From assembly GCF_963676855.1 (NCBI RefSeq), contig NZ_OY781460.1, forward strand, positions 3,469,606 through 3,533,605: 64,000 nucleotides of DNA, read 5' to 3'. Position numbers and translations under genes: made by a program. Below are positions 17,169-26,295 of this stretch, piece after piece (the first letter of the stretch is position 1; each line of letters begins with the position of its first letter). The notes beneath the pieces are model-generated. The model did not search any database, was not told the DNA's origin, and saw only the letters and a program-made list of their open reading frames with translations. The stretch comes from an uncultured Anaeromusa sp. (GTDB lineage Bacteria; Bacillota; Negativicutes; Anaeromusales; Anaeromusaceae).

Positions 17169-17465
17169 TTAAACTAATGCGCACAAGCCAATGCGCTCTA
17201 GTTGCTGCTGTAGGGAGCACCAAGATCGCTGCGCGAAAATGGTGCGGATCCCCTGACTCTTTGCTTGTTCTTTAATGTGTTTGGCTGTACCGTGATTAAC
17301 AAAATCCACCAGTACCACGACTAAGGAGGTGTCGCGCGAAATCTCAAAGCGCTTGCGGTCCGCTGTTTTGCGACCACAGATGTGCTCAACCTCTTTAATT
17401 CCATAGTCTTCCAGATACTTAAGCATATTTCCTAAATGGTCCGCGCCTACAATCATTACCGACAT
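17169..17465 (-). CDS. DUF2325 protein heading the nitrogenase-like operon
   Basis: A 98-residue protein with VMIVGADHLGNM at the start, HICGRK near residue 29 and a central hydrophobic strand (SLVVVLVDFVNHG), matching DUF2325. The fold is thought to be Rossmann-like; no function is established. It is the first gene of the H-D-K-cysK unit and is directly preceded by a leader motif copy, so a regulatory or cofactor-related role for the reductase is plausible. Confidence 0.75.
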   Translation of the reverse strand: MSVMIVGADHLGNMLKYLEDYGIKEVEHICGRKTADRKRFEISRDTSLVVVLVDFVNHGTAKHIKEQAKSQGIRTIFAQRSWCSLQQQLERIGLCALV

Positions 17466-17509
17466 ATTGTCTCCTCCTTTTCTCGTAGTACTAGAAAATC
17501 AAGCTAAAG

Positions 17510-17573
17510 GAAAGGCCGGCAAACAGGCGCTTTAGCGCTCTGTTTGCCGGCCTTCCGCTTTCGGATCAGCCCT
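17510..17573 (-). promoter_or_regulatory. Sulfur-regulon leader/attenuator motif, copy before DUF2325-nifHDK-like operon
   Basis: Reads GGGCTGAT, small hairpin CCG-AAAG-CGG, then AAGGCCGGCAAACAG pairing with CTGTTTGCCGGCCTT. It starts about 30 bases after the metY stop with no convincing promoter between, so it probably gates read-through from metY. Confidence 0.78.
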
Positions 17574-17601
17574 TTATCATTTTGTCTTACTAAACTATCG
17601 C

Positions 17602-18897
17602 TTACTGCTGGGCAGCGGCAAAACCGCGTTCCAAATCTGCCAAGAGATCTTCTACGTCTTCAATGCCTATAGAGAGACGGATCATATCATCCGGCGCTCC
17701 TGCAGCGGCGCGCTCTGCGGCGTTTAGCTGGGAATGAGTCGTGCTGGCCGGATGAATAACCAACGATTTTGCATCGCCAACATTGGCCAACAACGAGAAG
17801 AGCTGCAGCGAATCGATAAACGCTTTGCCTTCTTTCAAACCGCCTTTAATGCCGAAGGTCAAGATAGCGCCAGCGCCTTTAGGGAGATATTTTTTCGCCA
17901 GTTCATGCTGCGAATCCCCTTCTAGCCCTGGATAATTGACCCAGGAAACTTGCGGATGCTTCGCCAAGTATTGCGCTACTTGCAGTGCATTGTCCGCATG
18001 ACGGCGCAAACGCAAATGGATGGTTTCCAAACCTTGCAGGAATAAAAAGCTATTGAACGGGCTGACCGTAGCGCCCAAATCACGCAAAACCTGCACCCGC
18101 AAACGCAAAATGTACGCCAGAGGCGTCAAATCGCCAAGGTCTTTAGTGTAGCGCAGGCCATTGTAGCTGGCGTCTGGCTCGCTCAAGTTGGGAAATTTAC
18201 CGGTATCCCAGTTGAATTTACCGCTATCGATCACAATACCGCCCATGGACGTGCCATGACCGCCGATAAATTTGGTTGCCGAATGAATGACAATATCAGC
18301 TCCATGAGTGATTGGCTGCAACAGATACGGAGCAAAGGTATTATCGACAATCAACGGGATGCCGTTTGCATGGGCAATGGCCGCTACCGCTTCAATATCC
18401 AGAACGTTAATCTGCGGATTGCCGATGGTCTCCGCATAGATGGCTTTGGTATTAGGTCCAATGGCTTTGCGGAAATTTTCCGGATCGCTGGGATCAACAA
18501 AGTTTACCTTTACGCCTAATTTAGGCAGCGTATGGGCAAACATATTATGTGTGCCCCCATAGAGACTCGACGAGCTGACAATGTCGTCTCCCGCTTGGGC
18601 GATGTTGAAAATTGCACTGCTGATCGCCGCATGGCCGGAAGCAAAAGCTACGGCAGCCGCCCCGCCTTCCAGAGCTGCCACCCGTTTTTCAAACACATCG
18701 GTTGTCGGGTTCATAATCCGTGTATAAATATTTCCGAACTCTTTCAAACCGAACAAATTGGCCGCATGATCACTGTCATGAAACACATAGGATGTCGTCT
18801 GATAAATAGGAACCGCCCGCGAACCGGTGGTCGGATCCGGTTCCTGACCTCCATGGACTACTAAAGTATCTGTACGCAAGTTTGTTGGCAAACTCAT
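17602..18897 (-). CDS. metY: O-acetylhomoserine sulfhydrylase / aminocarboxypropyltransferase
   Basis: PLP enzyme joining sulfide or methanethiol to O-acetylhomoserine, giving homocysteine or methionine directly. It has 431 residues from the start at 18897 (GAAGGAG upstream; the longer frame to 18951 would be built from the leader terminator). The PLP lysine is in [28 protein letters not shown] and the long OAH-sulfhydrylase insertion are present. It sits beside the nitrogenase-like operon and under its own promoter and leader, matching its role in methanethiol capture elsewhere. Confidence 0.93.
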   Translation of the reverse strand: MSLPTNLRTDTLVVHGGQEPDPTTGSRAVPIYQTTSYVFHDSDHAANLFGLKEFGNIYTRIMNPTTDVFEKRVAALEGGAAAVAFASGHAAISSAIFNIAQAGDDIVSSSSLYGGTHNMFAHTLPKLGVKVNFVDPSDPENFRKAIGPNTKAIYAETIGNPQINVLDIEAVAAIAHANGIPLIVDNTFAPYLLQPITHGADIVIHSATKFIGGHGTSMGGIVIDSGKFNWDTGKFPNLSEPDASYNGLRYTKDLGDLTPLAYILRLRVQVLRDLGATVSPFNSFLFLQGLETIHLRLRRHADNALQVAQYLAKHPQVSWVNYPGLEGDSQHELAKKYLPKGAGAILTFGIKGGLKEGKAFIDSLQLFSLLANVGDAKSLVIHPASTTHSQLNAAERAAAGAPDDMIRLSIGIEDVEDLLADLERGFAAAQQ

Positions 18898-18942
18898 TGG
18901 ACAACACTCCTTCTTTTTCAGTCTTCCCAACCTGAAATTAAT

Positions 18943-19004
18943 AAAGGCCAAGGAAACGCACCTTCTGGAACGTTCCCCTGGCCTTCAGTTATCTGATCAG
19001 TCAG
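18943..19004 (-). promoter_or_regulatory. Sulfur-regulon leader/attenuator motif, copy before metY
   Basis: Reads GACTGA, small hairpin TCAG-ATAA-CTGA, then AAGGCCAGGGGAACG pairing imperfectly with CGTTTCCTTGGCCTT. About 25 bases of leader separate it from the predicted transcription start, so it is inside the 5' untranslated RNA. Confidence 0.78.
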
Positions 19005-19031
19005 GAATCATGTTTCTAAAATTATGTTCTT

Positions 19032-19060
19032 ATAGTAGCACAGAGCGCGTCCTACGTCAA
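19032..19060 (-). promoter_or_regulatory. metY promoter
   Basis: Minus-strand -35 TTGACG (19060-19055) and -10 TACTAT (19037-19032) with a 17-base spacer. It places the leader motif in the transcript. Confidence 0.65.
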
Positions 19061-19121
19061 ACATATTTTTCAAAAACATAGATTCCGCCTTTGATTTTAA
19101 AGGAAATTGTAAGCAACTGCC

Positions 19122-19751
19122 TTAAAGCGACAGCCGCTGCTGCATCCGCGCCGCCAGCGAATGATCGTGTGTGGCCAAAAGTAAACTTCCGTTCCATTGA
19201 CGTACCGCGAAAAGTTCCTCCAGCACCAGCTGAGCCGTATCCTCATCCAAGTCACTGGTAGGCTCGTCAGCCACCAAAAGAGCCGGCTGCAGCAGCAAGG
19301 CTCTGGCTAACGCGACCCGCCGCCGCTGCCCTTGGCTAAGCTGTTCCGGATAATAAGCAAGCCTAGCCCCTAATCCCAGCCGCCGCAGCAGTTCTTCGCC
19401 CCTCTTCCGGTTGTCTGTCTCTTTCTTATCCGCCAACCAGGCTGCAAGCTCCACATTCTCTAGCGCCGTCAACGCTGATACTAAATTCGCCTGTTGAAAA
19501 AGATAACCAAAGTGCGCGCGCCGCAAGGCGGCTTTGCCTTTTTCATCACTTTGGGCTACTTCCTTCCCCTGCCATAAAATTTGTCCCTCCGACGAAGACT
19601 GCAACAAGGACGCGATACCCAGCAGCGTTGTTTTCCCCCTACCGGACGGCCCTGTTACCGCCAGCGTTTGTCCTGGCTCCAAACAAAAGGATATCCCCTG
19701 CAGCACCGCTTCGCCGCCAAAAGTCTTCCCGATTCCCACTAATTCCAACAT
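19122..19751 (-). CDS. LolD/MacB-type ABC ATPase partner of the FtsX permease
   Basis: ATPase of 209 residues from the start at 19751 (ATAAGGAG upstream). Walker A GPSGRGKTT, signature LSQGQRRR and Walker B LLVADEPTSDLDE, the layout of LolD/FtsE/MacB-type ATPases. It lies ten bases after the FtsX-type permease gene and is the last gene of the importer-nifB-nifX unit. A paralogous pair occurs at 43973-45870 next to another SsuABC-like importer, so the pair probably serves those systems. Substrate unknown. Confidence 0.8.
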   Translation of the reverse strand: MLELVGIGKTFGGEAVLQGISFCLEPGQTLAVTGPSGRGKTTLLGIASLLQSSSEGQILWQGKEVAQSDEKGKAALRRAHFGYLFQQANLVSALTALENVELAAWLADKKETDNRKRGEELLRRLGLGARLAYYPEQLSQGQRRRVALARALLLQPALLVADEPTSDLDEDTAQLVLEELFAVRQWNGSLLLATHDHSLAARMQQRLSL

Positions 19752-19761
19752 AGAGAACTCC

Positions 19762-20949
19762 TTATGAATGCAATATCGTTTCCGCCTTGGTTTGCCCGCA
19801 GCGCCAGGCAGGAAATGCCGCCGCCCCAAGACCCGCCAGCATGGTTCCCGGCACCACTAAAGCAGCTGTTTGCAGCAACCACGCCCCACTGGGCAAGACA
19901 ACCGGTACGCTTTGCGCTGCAAACAGCGTTTCCAGCAGCCAACCTCCTAAAAACGCACCGCCCGCCATGCCCGCCGTCGCCGCCAAAAAGGTTAGCACGG
20001 CAGCTTCCGCCAAGACCATGGCCGCCACACGTTCCGCTGAGGCTCCTAGGGCAATATACAACGCCCATTCAGTGCGGCGTTCCCGGATAAAACTGTAAAA
20101 CCGCAGGAATAACTGTCCTAACGCCGCCAAAGCCACGAGCAGCGCCACGCCGCCCAAAGCCTCCGTCATAACTCCTGCAGCCTTCTCTACGCGTTTTTTG
20201 CTTTCTCCTGCCGCCAACACCTGTACCGGCCCCAGTTGCTCCAGTTCTTGCCGCACTTGCCACACATCCGCCTCCGGTTTTAGCCGAATCAGTAAGGCTG
20301 AGACCAGCGTACCCGGCGATCCGTTCTCTTGCCATAAAGACTGCAATTCCGGACTTCCCGTCGCCAAAGCTCTGGCTTCGGCCAGCGAAATGAACAACGA
20401 ATTATCCAAAGCAGTTCCGGTTTCTGGAAGAACGCTCCTAATTTTAAAAAACCGCCCCAGTACGGCCAGTTCCTGCGTTTGCACCGCGGAAATTCCGGCG
20501 CCAACAACAATTTCATCGTCTTGAGCTGCTGCTGTTCCTTCCTTTGTCCAGGAAGATACAATCCAATCCGTATGAGAATCATAGCCGATAAGCTGTTTAG
20601 GGCTGTCCAAGTCGCAGCAATTTTTCTCCAGCGTCTGCAGGAAAAACTGCGCGGTCACCGCCTGCACACCGGTCACCTGACGCGCCTGCGCTTCAAGAGA
20701 AGCATCCATGTAAGCAGGGACCGTTTCGCCGCCGAAAAGCAGTGCCTCCGGCTGCCTCACCTGCACAGCCCGGGGAATCAAGACTAAATCCGCCCCTAAT
20801 CGCTGCGCGGAAATCTCCAGCCCAGACTTCACTCCCTCCGTCAACACCACGGTCGCCACAAGCAAGGCCACCGACAAAGCCAGCGATACCGCTAAAGCAA
20901 CCGCCTGCCAACGCCGATGGCGTAAACCGCGCCAAAGCCACAGTTTCAA
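19762..20949 (-). CDS. FtsX/MacB-type ABC permease
   Basis: Membrane protein of 395 residues with one N-terminal span, an extracytoplasmic domain of about 230 residues and three C-terminal spans (FtsX layout). The start is taken as TTG at 20949: AAAGGAGGT precedes it and TTGA overlaps the NifX-like stop; the upstream TTG at 20976 would lie inside that ribosome-binding site. It is clearly related to the protein at 44668 (RLGADLVLIPRAV versus RMGADLVLVPLGV; LFGGET versus LFGGAT). Export or extraction of a sulfur-related molecule is possible but unproven. Confidence 0.78.
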   Translation of the reverse strand: MKLWLWRGLRHRRWQAVALAVSLALSVALLVATVVLTEGVKSGLEISAQRLGADLVLIPRAVQVRQPEALLFGGETVPAYMDASLEAQARQVTGVQAVTAQFFLQTLEKNCCDLDSPKQLIGYDSHTDWIVSSWTKEGTAAAQDDEIVVGAGISAVQTQELAVLGRFFKIRSVLPETGTALDNSLFISLAEARALATGSPELQSLWQENGSPGTLVSALLIRLKPEADVWQVRQELEQLGPVQVLAAGESKKRVEKAAGVMTEALGGVALLVALAALGQLFLRFYSFIRERRTEWALYIALGASAERVAAMVLAEAAVLTFLAATAGMAGGAFLGGWLLETLFAAQSVPVVLPSGAWLLQTAALVVPGTMLAGLGAAAFPAWRCGQTKAETILHS

Positions 20950-21302
20950 GAAAAAAACCTCCTTTGGCGCTGCCAAAACACGGCTATTTTCTCCAGGGCG
21001 TCCTCAATAAAGTCTGCCACTACATAAGGTTCTATGCCCCGCTCCAACAACGCATCCGCCGCACCCGGCCCGATGCGGCTGGCCAACACCATTTGGCAGT
21101 CAGACAAGGCCGCCACTTTCTCGCTCAACAAAGATGGCTGGTGCTGCTGTTGACTGCAAATCCCCTGCGTCTGCCGCACTTCCTCCAACACAAATTTTTG
21201 CAGCTGCGCATCTAACGCATAAATCTGAAATTGCTGAGCCCGCCCGAAATGCTGATTGATAAAAACGCCGTCGCTGCTGGCGATCGCCACCTTCCGCGCC
21301 AT
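20946..21302 (-). CDS. NifX/NafY-like iron-cofactor-binding protein
   Basis: A 118-residue protein of the dinitrogenase FeMo-cofactor-binding fold: VAIASSDGVFINQHFGRAQ at the start is the usual signature, followed by QMVLASRIGPGAADAL and a conserved VVAD. Such proteins carry NifB-type clusters from NifB to the reductase. Many NifB proteins carry this domain fused at the C-terminus; here NifB lacks it and this separate gene follows 22 bases later, so the two probably work as a pair. Small hydrophilic tail at the C-terminus. Confidence 0.82.
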   Translation of the reverse strand: MARKVAIASSDGVFINQHFGRAQQFQIYALDAQLQKFVLEEVRQTQGICSQQQHQPSLLSEKVAALSDCQMVLASRIGPGAADALLERGIEPYVVADFIEDALEKIAVFWQRQRRFFS

Positions 21303-21324
21303 AGTGCTTCCCCCTTACAAAAAT

Positions 21325-22209
21325 TCAGCCATGCGAAAATGTTTCGACGCGGCTGGTATACAGTTGATCTGCAAAATCTTCGCCGCCGGGAATACCGCAA
21401 GCGTCGGCCCGGCAGCGCCGGCAATGACGAAACACTGGCAAATGAGTTTCCGCCGCCGCCCGAGCTGCTTCAATTTCGTCGCACGTAGGCTCGCGCCAAT
21501 CCTTAAACTCGTTCTGCGGCAGCAACGGGATCACATTGAAAAACGAGGCGCCGCTTTGGGCAGCCACTTTGGCAATTTCACCAATATGCTTGTCGTTGAC
21601 GCCAGGCACCAATACCGCATTGACCTTGACGCTCATTCCGAGGCGCACAGCCCGGCGGATACCGGCTATTTGCGCGTAAATCAGCCGTTTCGCTCCCCAT
21701 TCCTCAGTCAGTCGTTTTCCATTATAGAGAACAGAAGAGCAAATTCGCGGCAAAATCGCCTCATCTACAGCGTTCATAGTCACAGTTACGCTTTTGACGC
21801 CTGCTTCGGCCAAAGCCGCCGCCTTTTCCCATAGCAGCAGGCCGTTGGTACTGAGGCAGAAAATCAAATGCGGATACCGCTTCTGCAAAAGACGAAACGT
21901 TTCCAATGCATGAGGGCTGGCCAGAGCGTCGCCTGGCCCAGCCACGCCGATAACCGTCAGCTGCGGGCACAATTTCAACGCTTGTTCCACTTTTTCCGCC
22001 GCCTGCTCCGGCGTCAAAAGCTGCTGCGCCGTCCCGGGACGTTGACCTGTTTTGCAAATGCCCCGACTGCAGAAGCGACACTGAATATTGCACACCGGCG
22101 CCACCGGCAAATGCATACGCCCATATCGCTGATGCGCTTTGGCGCTCAAGCAAGGATGCCGCTCCTGCCATAGTTCACTGACTGGCGAGAGACTGCTGTT
22201 TTTCTTCAT
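21325..22209 (-). CDS. nifB: NifB-like radical SAM cofactor synthase
   Basis: Radical SAM enzyme that builds the carbide-centred Fe-S precursor of nitrogenase cofactors. It has 294 residues. The NifB hallmark HLPVAPVCNIQCRFCSR gives the SAM cluster C40/C44/C47; C20 in RHPCLS and C52 are the extra NifB cysteines, and RYGRMH precedes them. The C-terminus is cysteine-rich (HCRRCRADACG). No fused NifX domain. The only nitrogenase-like enzyme in the window is the H-D-K set at 13411-17134, so NifB most likely supplies it. Start follows GAAGGAGG. Confidence 0.9.
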   Translation of the reverse strand: MKKNSSLSPVSELWQERHPCLSAKAHQRYGRMHLPVAPVCNIQCRFCSRGICKTGQRPGTAQQLLTPEQAAEKVEQALKLCPQLTVIGVAGPGDALASPHALETFRLLQKRYPHLIFCLSTNGLLLWEKAAALAEAGVKSVTVTMNAVDEAILPRICSSVLYNGKRLTEEWGAKRLIYAQIAGIRRAVRLGMSVKVNAVLVPGVNDKHIGEIAKVAAQSGASFFNVIPLLPQNEFKDWREPTCDEIEAARAAAETHLPVFRHCRRCRADACGIPGGEDFADQLYTSRVETFSHG

Positions 22210-22254
22210 GCCGAGGCCTCCTTCTCCAAAACCCGTTCAGACTAGATGTTTCCC

Positions 22255-23250
22255 TTACTTAACGCCCGGAAGACGCTTAAACAACTTCTCCGAAAACTCT
22301 TTCTCATCTGTGCTGGCTTCCAACACACCAATGGCTTTCATTTCTTTGATGCCTAACTTGACTGCTGCCTCGCCGCCGTCCACGGAAGGAACATAGTTAT
22401 AGGATTTCAAAAGCCGTGCAATCAAATCCGGATTGCCGGGAACGTATTTTTTCTCCACCATCATCTTCGCCACTTCATCCTGGTGCGTAGACACATAGGC
22501 GGCGCCCTTCATCAAAGCTCTGGTTACCGCAGCAGCCGCTTCCGGATCGGCTTTGAGCAATTTGCCGCTCACACTGGCTAAGCAGCAATATTCATCCTTA
22601 TAAGGAGCATCACTAGCCGTATTAATGAGCTTTTTAGCTTTGCCCTTATCGACAATCATTTGCGCCATCGGGTCTGTCAGCGTAATCGCCGCCACTTCCC
22701 CCCGCTCCAGGGCCCCCTCCAATTCAGTCGCCGGATAGGCTCGCCACTGTACATCGTTTTTGGCGTCAAGTCCTGCCGCATGCAGTACGCGCATTGTGAA
22801 AATCATGGGGCTGTCGCCCATGCCATTGTTGCCGATAACTTTGCCCTTCAGATCGTTGATGCTCTTGATATCCGAGTTAACAGGAATCAATGTCTGAATG
22901 CAGCCGGTATGTATGCCGGCAGTAAAGCTGACATCAATACCTTGTTCTGCCGGTTTGGCCCACTTCATAACCATGCCGCTGGCTGAATCAATTTTCCCGG
23001 TAGCCATAGCTTCTTTCAGTGTTTCAAAATCCACCTTAACTAATTCCAAGTCTAAGCCTTCTTCTTTAAAAAAGCCCTGTTCCTTCGCGGCAAAAATAAA
23101 AGCTTCGCACGCTCCACCAGCATAACCGACCCGAATCTTTTTCAGTTCTCCCGATTTTTGCGCCGGCTTGGCCGCATCACTGCCGCATCCTGCCGCCAAA
23201 GCTACCAGCATTACGAGCGCCAACAGCGCCGCCAATCTTTTTTTCCACAT
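22255..23250 (-). CDS. SsuA-type substrate-binding lipoprotein, second importer
   Basis: Binding protein of 331 residues with a signal peptide ending in the lipobox LAAGC. The mature part has the NMT1/SsuA fold (IRVGYAGGACEAFIFAAKEQ, later VIGNNGMGDSPMIF). A pair of adjacent cysteines (EYCCLAS) and C near residue 47 are unusual for SsuA and may touch the ligand. Its gene is placed between the importer ATPase and nifB, linking uptake to the nitrogenase-like reductase. Ligand unknown; a small methylated organosulfur compound is the contextual guess. Confidence 0.83.
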   Translation of the reverse strand: MWKKRLAALLALVMLVALAAGCGSDAAKPAQKSGELKKIRVGYAGGACEAFIFAAKEQGFFKEEGLDLELVKVDFETLKEAMATGKIDSASGMVMKWAKPAEQGIDVSFTAGIHTGCIQTLIPVNSDIKSINDLKGKVIGNNGMGDSPMIFTMRVLHAAGLDAKNDVQWRAYPATELEGALERGEVAAITLTDPMAQMIVDKGKAKKLINTASDAPYKDEYCCLASVSGKLLKADPEAAAAVTRALMKGAAYVSTHQDEVAKMMVEKKYVPGNPDLIARLLKSYNYVPSVDGGEAAVKLGIKEMKAIGVLEASTDEKEFSEKLFKRLPGVK

Positions 23251-23270
23251 GTTTTATTCCGCCTTTCTTT

Positions 23271-24092
23271 TTACAAGTAATAGTCTTCTTGCACCTCATG
23301 AGCCAAGTGCAATATCTCCAGCACCTCCGAACGCAACCGAAAAAAGTCCGGATGATTGCGCGCTCGCGGTCGCGCTAAATCCACAGAGACCACCTTTGTC
23401 ACCTTACCCGGACGCGGCGTCATAACGACCACGCGATCACTCAAAAACAATGCTTCGTCGATATCATGCGTAACAAAGACCATCGTAGTCCGGCGCTCTC
23501 GCCAGATGCGTAAAATTTCATCCTGCATCTGCATACGCGTAAAAGCGTCCAACGCTCCCAACGGCTCATCCAAAAGTAACACTTTGGGCTGGTTGACTAA
23601 CGCTCTGGCCAAAGAAGCTCGTTGCGCCATACCGCCGGACAATTGATAAGGGTACGCCGTCTCAAAGCCTTTTAACCCGACCAACTGGATAAACTCATCC
23701 ACCTCCGGCTTATTTTTCCAATCAATCCCTCTGGCATGCAGACCCAACGCGACGTTCTCACGAATGGTCAGCCAAGGAAAGAGCGTCGGATCTTGAAATA
23801 CCAACCCTCGCGTGTAATGAGGCTGGTTCACCACTTCGCCGTCCAACTCAATACGCCCGGAATCCGCTTGATCCAAACCGGCAATTAAGCGCAACAGTGT
23901 TGATTTGCCGCAACCGCTGGGTCCTAGGAGGGACACAAATTCACCAGCCTGAATATCCAGATTGACCTGCTGCAACGCCTGCACCTGCACTCCCGCCGGA
24001 TTGGTGAAATGCCGGCCGATCTCGCGAATGCGCAGCGCCCCTACACCAACACTAGTCTCTCCTTGCAATAAAGTAGTAGCTGCCGTCACCAT
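23271..24092 (-). CDS. SsuB-type ABC ATPase, second importer
   Basis: ATPase of 273 residues. Walker A GPSGCGKST, signature LSGGMAQR and Walker B VLLLDEPLGALD are complete, and the C-terminus keeps the RPR motif typical of SsuB/TauB. The start overlaps the permease gene end by seven bases (ATGGTGA), with AAAGGAT upstream. Middle gene of permease-ATPase-binding-protein-nifB-nifX. Confidence 0.88.
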   Translation of the reverse strand: MVTAATTLLQGETSVGVGALRIREIGRHFTNPAGVQVQALQQVNLDIQAGEFVSLLGPSGCGKSTLLRLIAGLDQADSGRIELDGEVVNQPHYTRGLVFQDPTLFPWLTIRENVALGLHARGIDWKNKPEVDEFIQLVGLKGFETAYPYQLSGGMAQRASLARALVNQPKVLLLDEPLGALDAFTRMQMQDEILRIWRERRTTMVFVTHDIDEALFLSDRVVVMTPRPGKVTKVVSVDLARPRARNHPDFFRLRSEVLEILHLAHEVQEDYYL

Positions 24093-25099
24093 TTAATCAA
24101 TCCTTTCTGCCATACCAGCACGCGATCTCGAAAACGGAAAAGCAAGGTGATAATGCCGGAAAACAAAATAGCCATAACCAAAAGAGCCGCATACACCTTG
24201 CCGTACTCCGCCCAGCCCTGTGCCCAGGTAATGAACCAGCCTAGCCCCGCTTTAACCCCCAGCATTTCACCGACAACCAGCGTGACAAACGCCATGCCCA
24301 ACCCCATGAAAAGCCCCACAAAAATTGTGGGCAATGCCGCAGGGAGCGCCACATGGCGGATAAGATACCACTCGCTGGCGCCCAAACTGCGAGCCACTTC
24401 ATAGTAGGACTTGTTGACGCTGGCCACACCAGACCAAGTCATGACAGTAATAGGGAACCAGCAAGACAAGGCCACCAAAAAAATACTGGCCGTAAAACTG
24501 CTGGGAAATACCACCATCGCTAAAGGAATCCAAGCAGTCGCCGGAATAGGACCGATGAAACGCAGCGCCGGATTCAGCCAGTAATGCGCCCGCGGCGACC
24601 AACCCATCAGCACGCCTGTGGGCAAGCCAACCAAAAGACCGATGCCATACCCCAGCACCAGCAGCCGCAGCGAGTACGCCGCACTAACCAGCAGTGTTTC
24701 CCACTCGCTGACCAATGCGGCCAACACTACCCTCGGCGAAGGAAAATATGGCAGCGGCAGTAACGCTAGTTTCAGCGTCACCACATCCCAAAACGCCAGC
24801 CCCCCTAAAAAGGCCGCGGCCAAGGGCGTTTTGCGCCGTACCGTCTCTTGCCAGGAGGCCTTGCGCCAAGCAGCCGCCAGGGACAGCGCGTATAGTACTG
24901 CAATCCCCTGCAACAAAATGATGAACGCTGCTTTGCCTTGAAAAACGGACTGCCTGTTAGGAACCAGAAAATGTTCACCTGCTAAAATGACTAACGCCAC
25001 TAGCGGCCACCACAAGTCACGGTCACGCAGCACGGCACGCCAGCGGCTTTCCGTCGCTTCCGGCAGCGGAATTCCTTTGGAAACATGTACTTGCGACAT
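24086..25099 (-). CDS. SsuC-type ABC permease, second importer
   Basis: Permease of 337 residues from the start at 25099 (AAGGAGGAATACTT upstream; the frame to 25120 is less likely). The N-terminal third carries extra hydrophobic spans before the standard SsuC core, so it is about 80 residues longer than the permease at 3219. The coupling loop EVARSLGASEWYLIRHVALP lies near residue 225. First gene of its unit, behind a leader motif that directly follows metA. Confidence 0.86.
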   Translation of the reverse strand: MSQVHVSKGIPLPEATESRWRAVLRDRDLWWPLVALVILAGEHFLVPNRQSVFQGKAAFIILLQGIAVLYALSLAAAWRKASWQETVRRKTPLAAAFLGGLAFWDVVTLKLALLPLPYFPSPRVVLAALVSEWETLLVSAAYSLRLLVLGYGIGLLVGLPTGVLMGWSPRAHYWLNPALRFIGPIPATAWIPLAMVVFPSSFTASIFLVALSCWFPITVMTWSGVASVNKSYYEVARSLGASEWYLIRHVALPAALPTIFVGLFMGLGMAFVTLVVGEMLGVKAGLGWFITWAQGWAEYGKVYAALLVMAILFSGIITLLFRFRDRVLVWQKGLIKW

Positions 25100-25162
25100 A
25101 AGTATTCCTCCTTTTTTCATAAGAAAACCGACTAGGAAACATAGATTATACTTTCCTATACA

Positions 25163-25226
25163 GAAAAAGGCCGGTATAGGCGCTTCTTAATGCGTCTACA
25201 CCGGCCTTTCGTTATTCGAATCAGCC
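25163..25226 (-). promoter_or_regulatory. Sulfur-regulon leader/attenuator motif, copy before importer-nifB operon
   Basis: Reads GGCTGAT, small hairpin TCG-AATAA-CGA, then AAGGCCGGTGTAGACGC pairing with GCGCCTATACCGGCCTT and a T-run. It lies about 15 bases after the metA stop, too close for a separate promoter, so it is an intercistronic gate. Confidence 0.78.
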
Positions 25227-25241
25227 ATCGCTATTTTCTTT

Positions 25242-26159
25242 TCATAAGGACTCTAAATCATACGGCGTATCCTGATACATATAGTAATTGAGCCAGTTGG
25301 CGAAAAGCAAATGTGCCGCACTGCGCCAGGTAACTAGCGGTTTCTGCGCCGGATCGTCCTGGGGATAATAGTTGCGGGGTACTGCAATGTCCAACCCTTT
25401 GGCAACATCGCGCTCATACTCTTTATGCAAAGTCAGTGCGTCGTATTCTACATGGCCGGTCAAAAAAATCTGCCTCCCCGTAGCATCCGCTACAAGATAG
25501 ACGCCAGACTCCACCGATTCTGCCAGGATGCGAAGCTCTCGCACCTGCTCCAGCGACTGTCTACAGATATCGGTATGCCGCGAATGAGGCACGTAAAAAA
25601 CATCGTCTAAGCCGCGCAACAGCGGTTCTCGTTCCGTAGCCACGCAACGATGCGGAAAGACACCAAACATCTTATCCGGCAGATCCACTTTCGGCACGCC
25701 ATAGTGATAGTACAACCCAGCCTGCGCTCCCCAGCAAATGTGCATGGTCGAGTATACATGGGTCTTTGACCATTCCATAATTTCACAAAGTTCCGGCCAG
25801 TACGCCACTTCCTCAAAAGGCATCTGTTCCACCGGAGCGCCGGTGATGATCATACCGTCATATTTGCGATTCTTTACATCTTGAAAGGTCTCATAGAATT
25901 TAACCAGATGCTCTTGCGACGTATTGTTTGGTTCATAGGATGCCGTATACAACAAATCAATTTCCACTTGCAGTGGTGTATTCCCCAAAAGACGCAGCAA
26001 TTGGGTTTCTGTGATGATTTTCGTCGGCATTAGATTGAGCAACAGCAACTTCAACGGGCGGATATCCTGGGAATACGCCCGGTCCTCATCCATAATGAAA
26101 ATATTTTCGCCTTCCAACACGCTACGCGCCGGCAGGCGATTGGGGATTTTAATCGGCAT
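25242..26159 (-). CDS. metA: Homoserine O-acetyltransferase (MetA family)
   Basis: Acylates homoserine, the first step of methionine synthesis, 305 residues. The nucleophilic cysteine is in HICWGAQAG near residue 142, with the catalytic histidine in LTGHVEYD. The acyl-CoA selectivity position in TGAPVEQ is glutamate; in this family Glu there goes with acetyl-CoA and Gly with succinyl-CoA. That fits MetY, which needs O-acetylhomoserine. Own promoter and leader upstream. The start follows CGGAGGATTGT. Confidence 0.93.
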   Translation of the reverse strand: MPIKIPNRLPARSVLEGENIFIMDEDRAYSQDIRPLKLLLLNLMPTKIITETQLLRLLGNTPLQVEIDLLYTASYEPNNTSQEHLVKFYETFQDVKNRKYDGMIITGAPVEQMPFEEVAYWPELCEIMEWSKTHVYSTMHICWGAQAGLYYHYGVPKVDLPDKMFGVFPHRCVATEREPLLRGLDDVFYVPHSRHTDICRQSLEQVRELRILAESVESGVYLVADATGRQIFLTGHVEYDALTLHKEYERDVAKGLDIAVPRNYYPQDDPAQKPLVTWRSAAHLLFANWLNYYMYQDTPYDLESL

Positions 26160-26173
26160 ACAATCCTCCGTGC

Positions 26174-26230
26174 AAAAAAAGGTCAGAAAAGCAGTGCTTT
26201 TCCGACCTTCAGTATTTCTGATCAGTCAAC
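26174..26230 (-). promoter_or_regulatory. Sulfur-regulon leader/attenuator motif, copy before metA
   Basis: Reads TTGACTGA, small hairpin TCAG-AAATA-CTGA, then AAGGTCGGAAAAGCA pairing with TGCTTTTCTGACCTT and seven T. It is one of the clearest copies and sits about 13 bases into the predicted transcript. Confidence 0.82.
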
Positions 26231-26245
26231 TTAAACATTAGTTAC

Positions 26246-26274
26246 AAAATATCATGATTTGCATTCTGTGTCAA
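26246..26274 (-). promoter_or_regulatory. metA promoter
   Basis: Minus-strand -35 TTGACA (26274-26269) and -10 TATTTT (26251-26246), spacer 17 bases. It starts the transcript that carries the metA leader motif. Confidence 0.7.
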
Positions 26275-26295
26275 GGCTAAACGACAACCTTATCC

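Noticed and set aside
18943..19004. SAM-I (S-box), SAM-II/III, T-box or cysteine riboswitch as identity of the leader family
   Set aside because: The conserved part is only about 20 bases before the terminator; no S-box kink-turn and junction, no T-box AGGGUGG sequence, and no pseudoknot pattern of the small SAM classes could be found.
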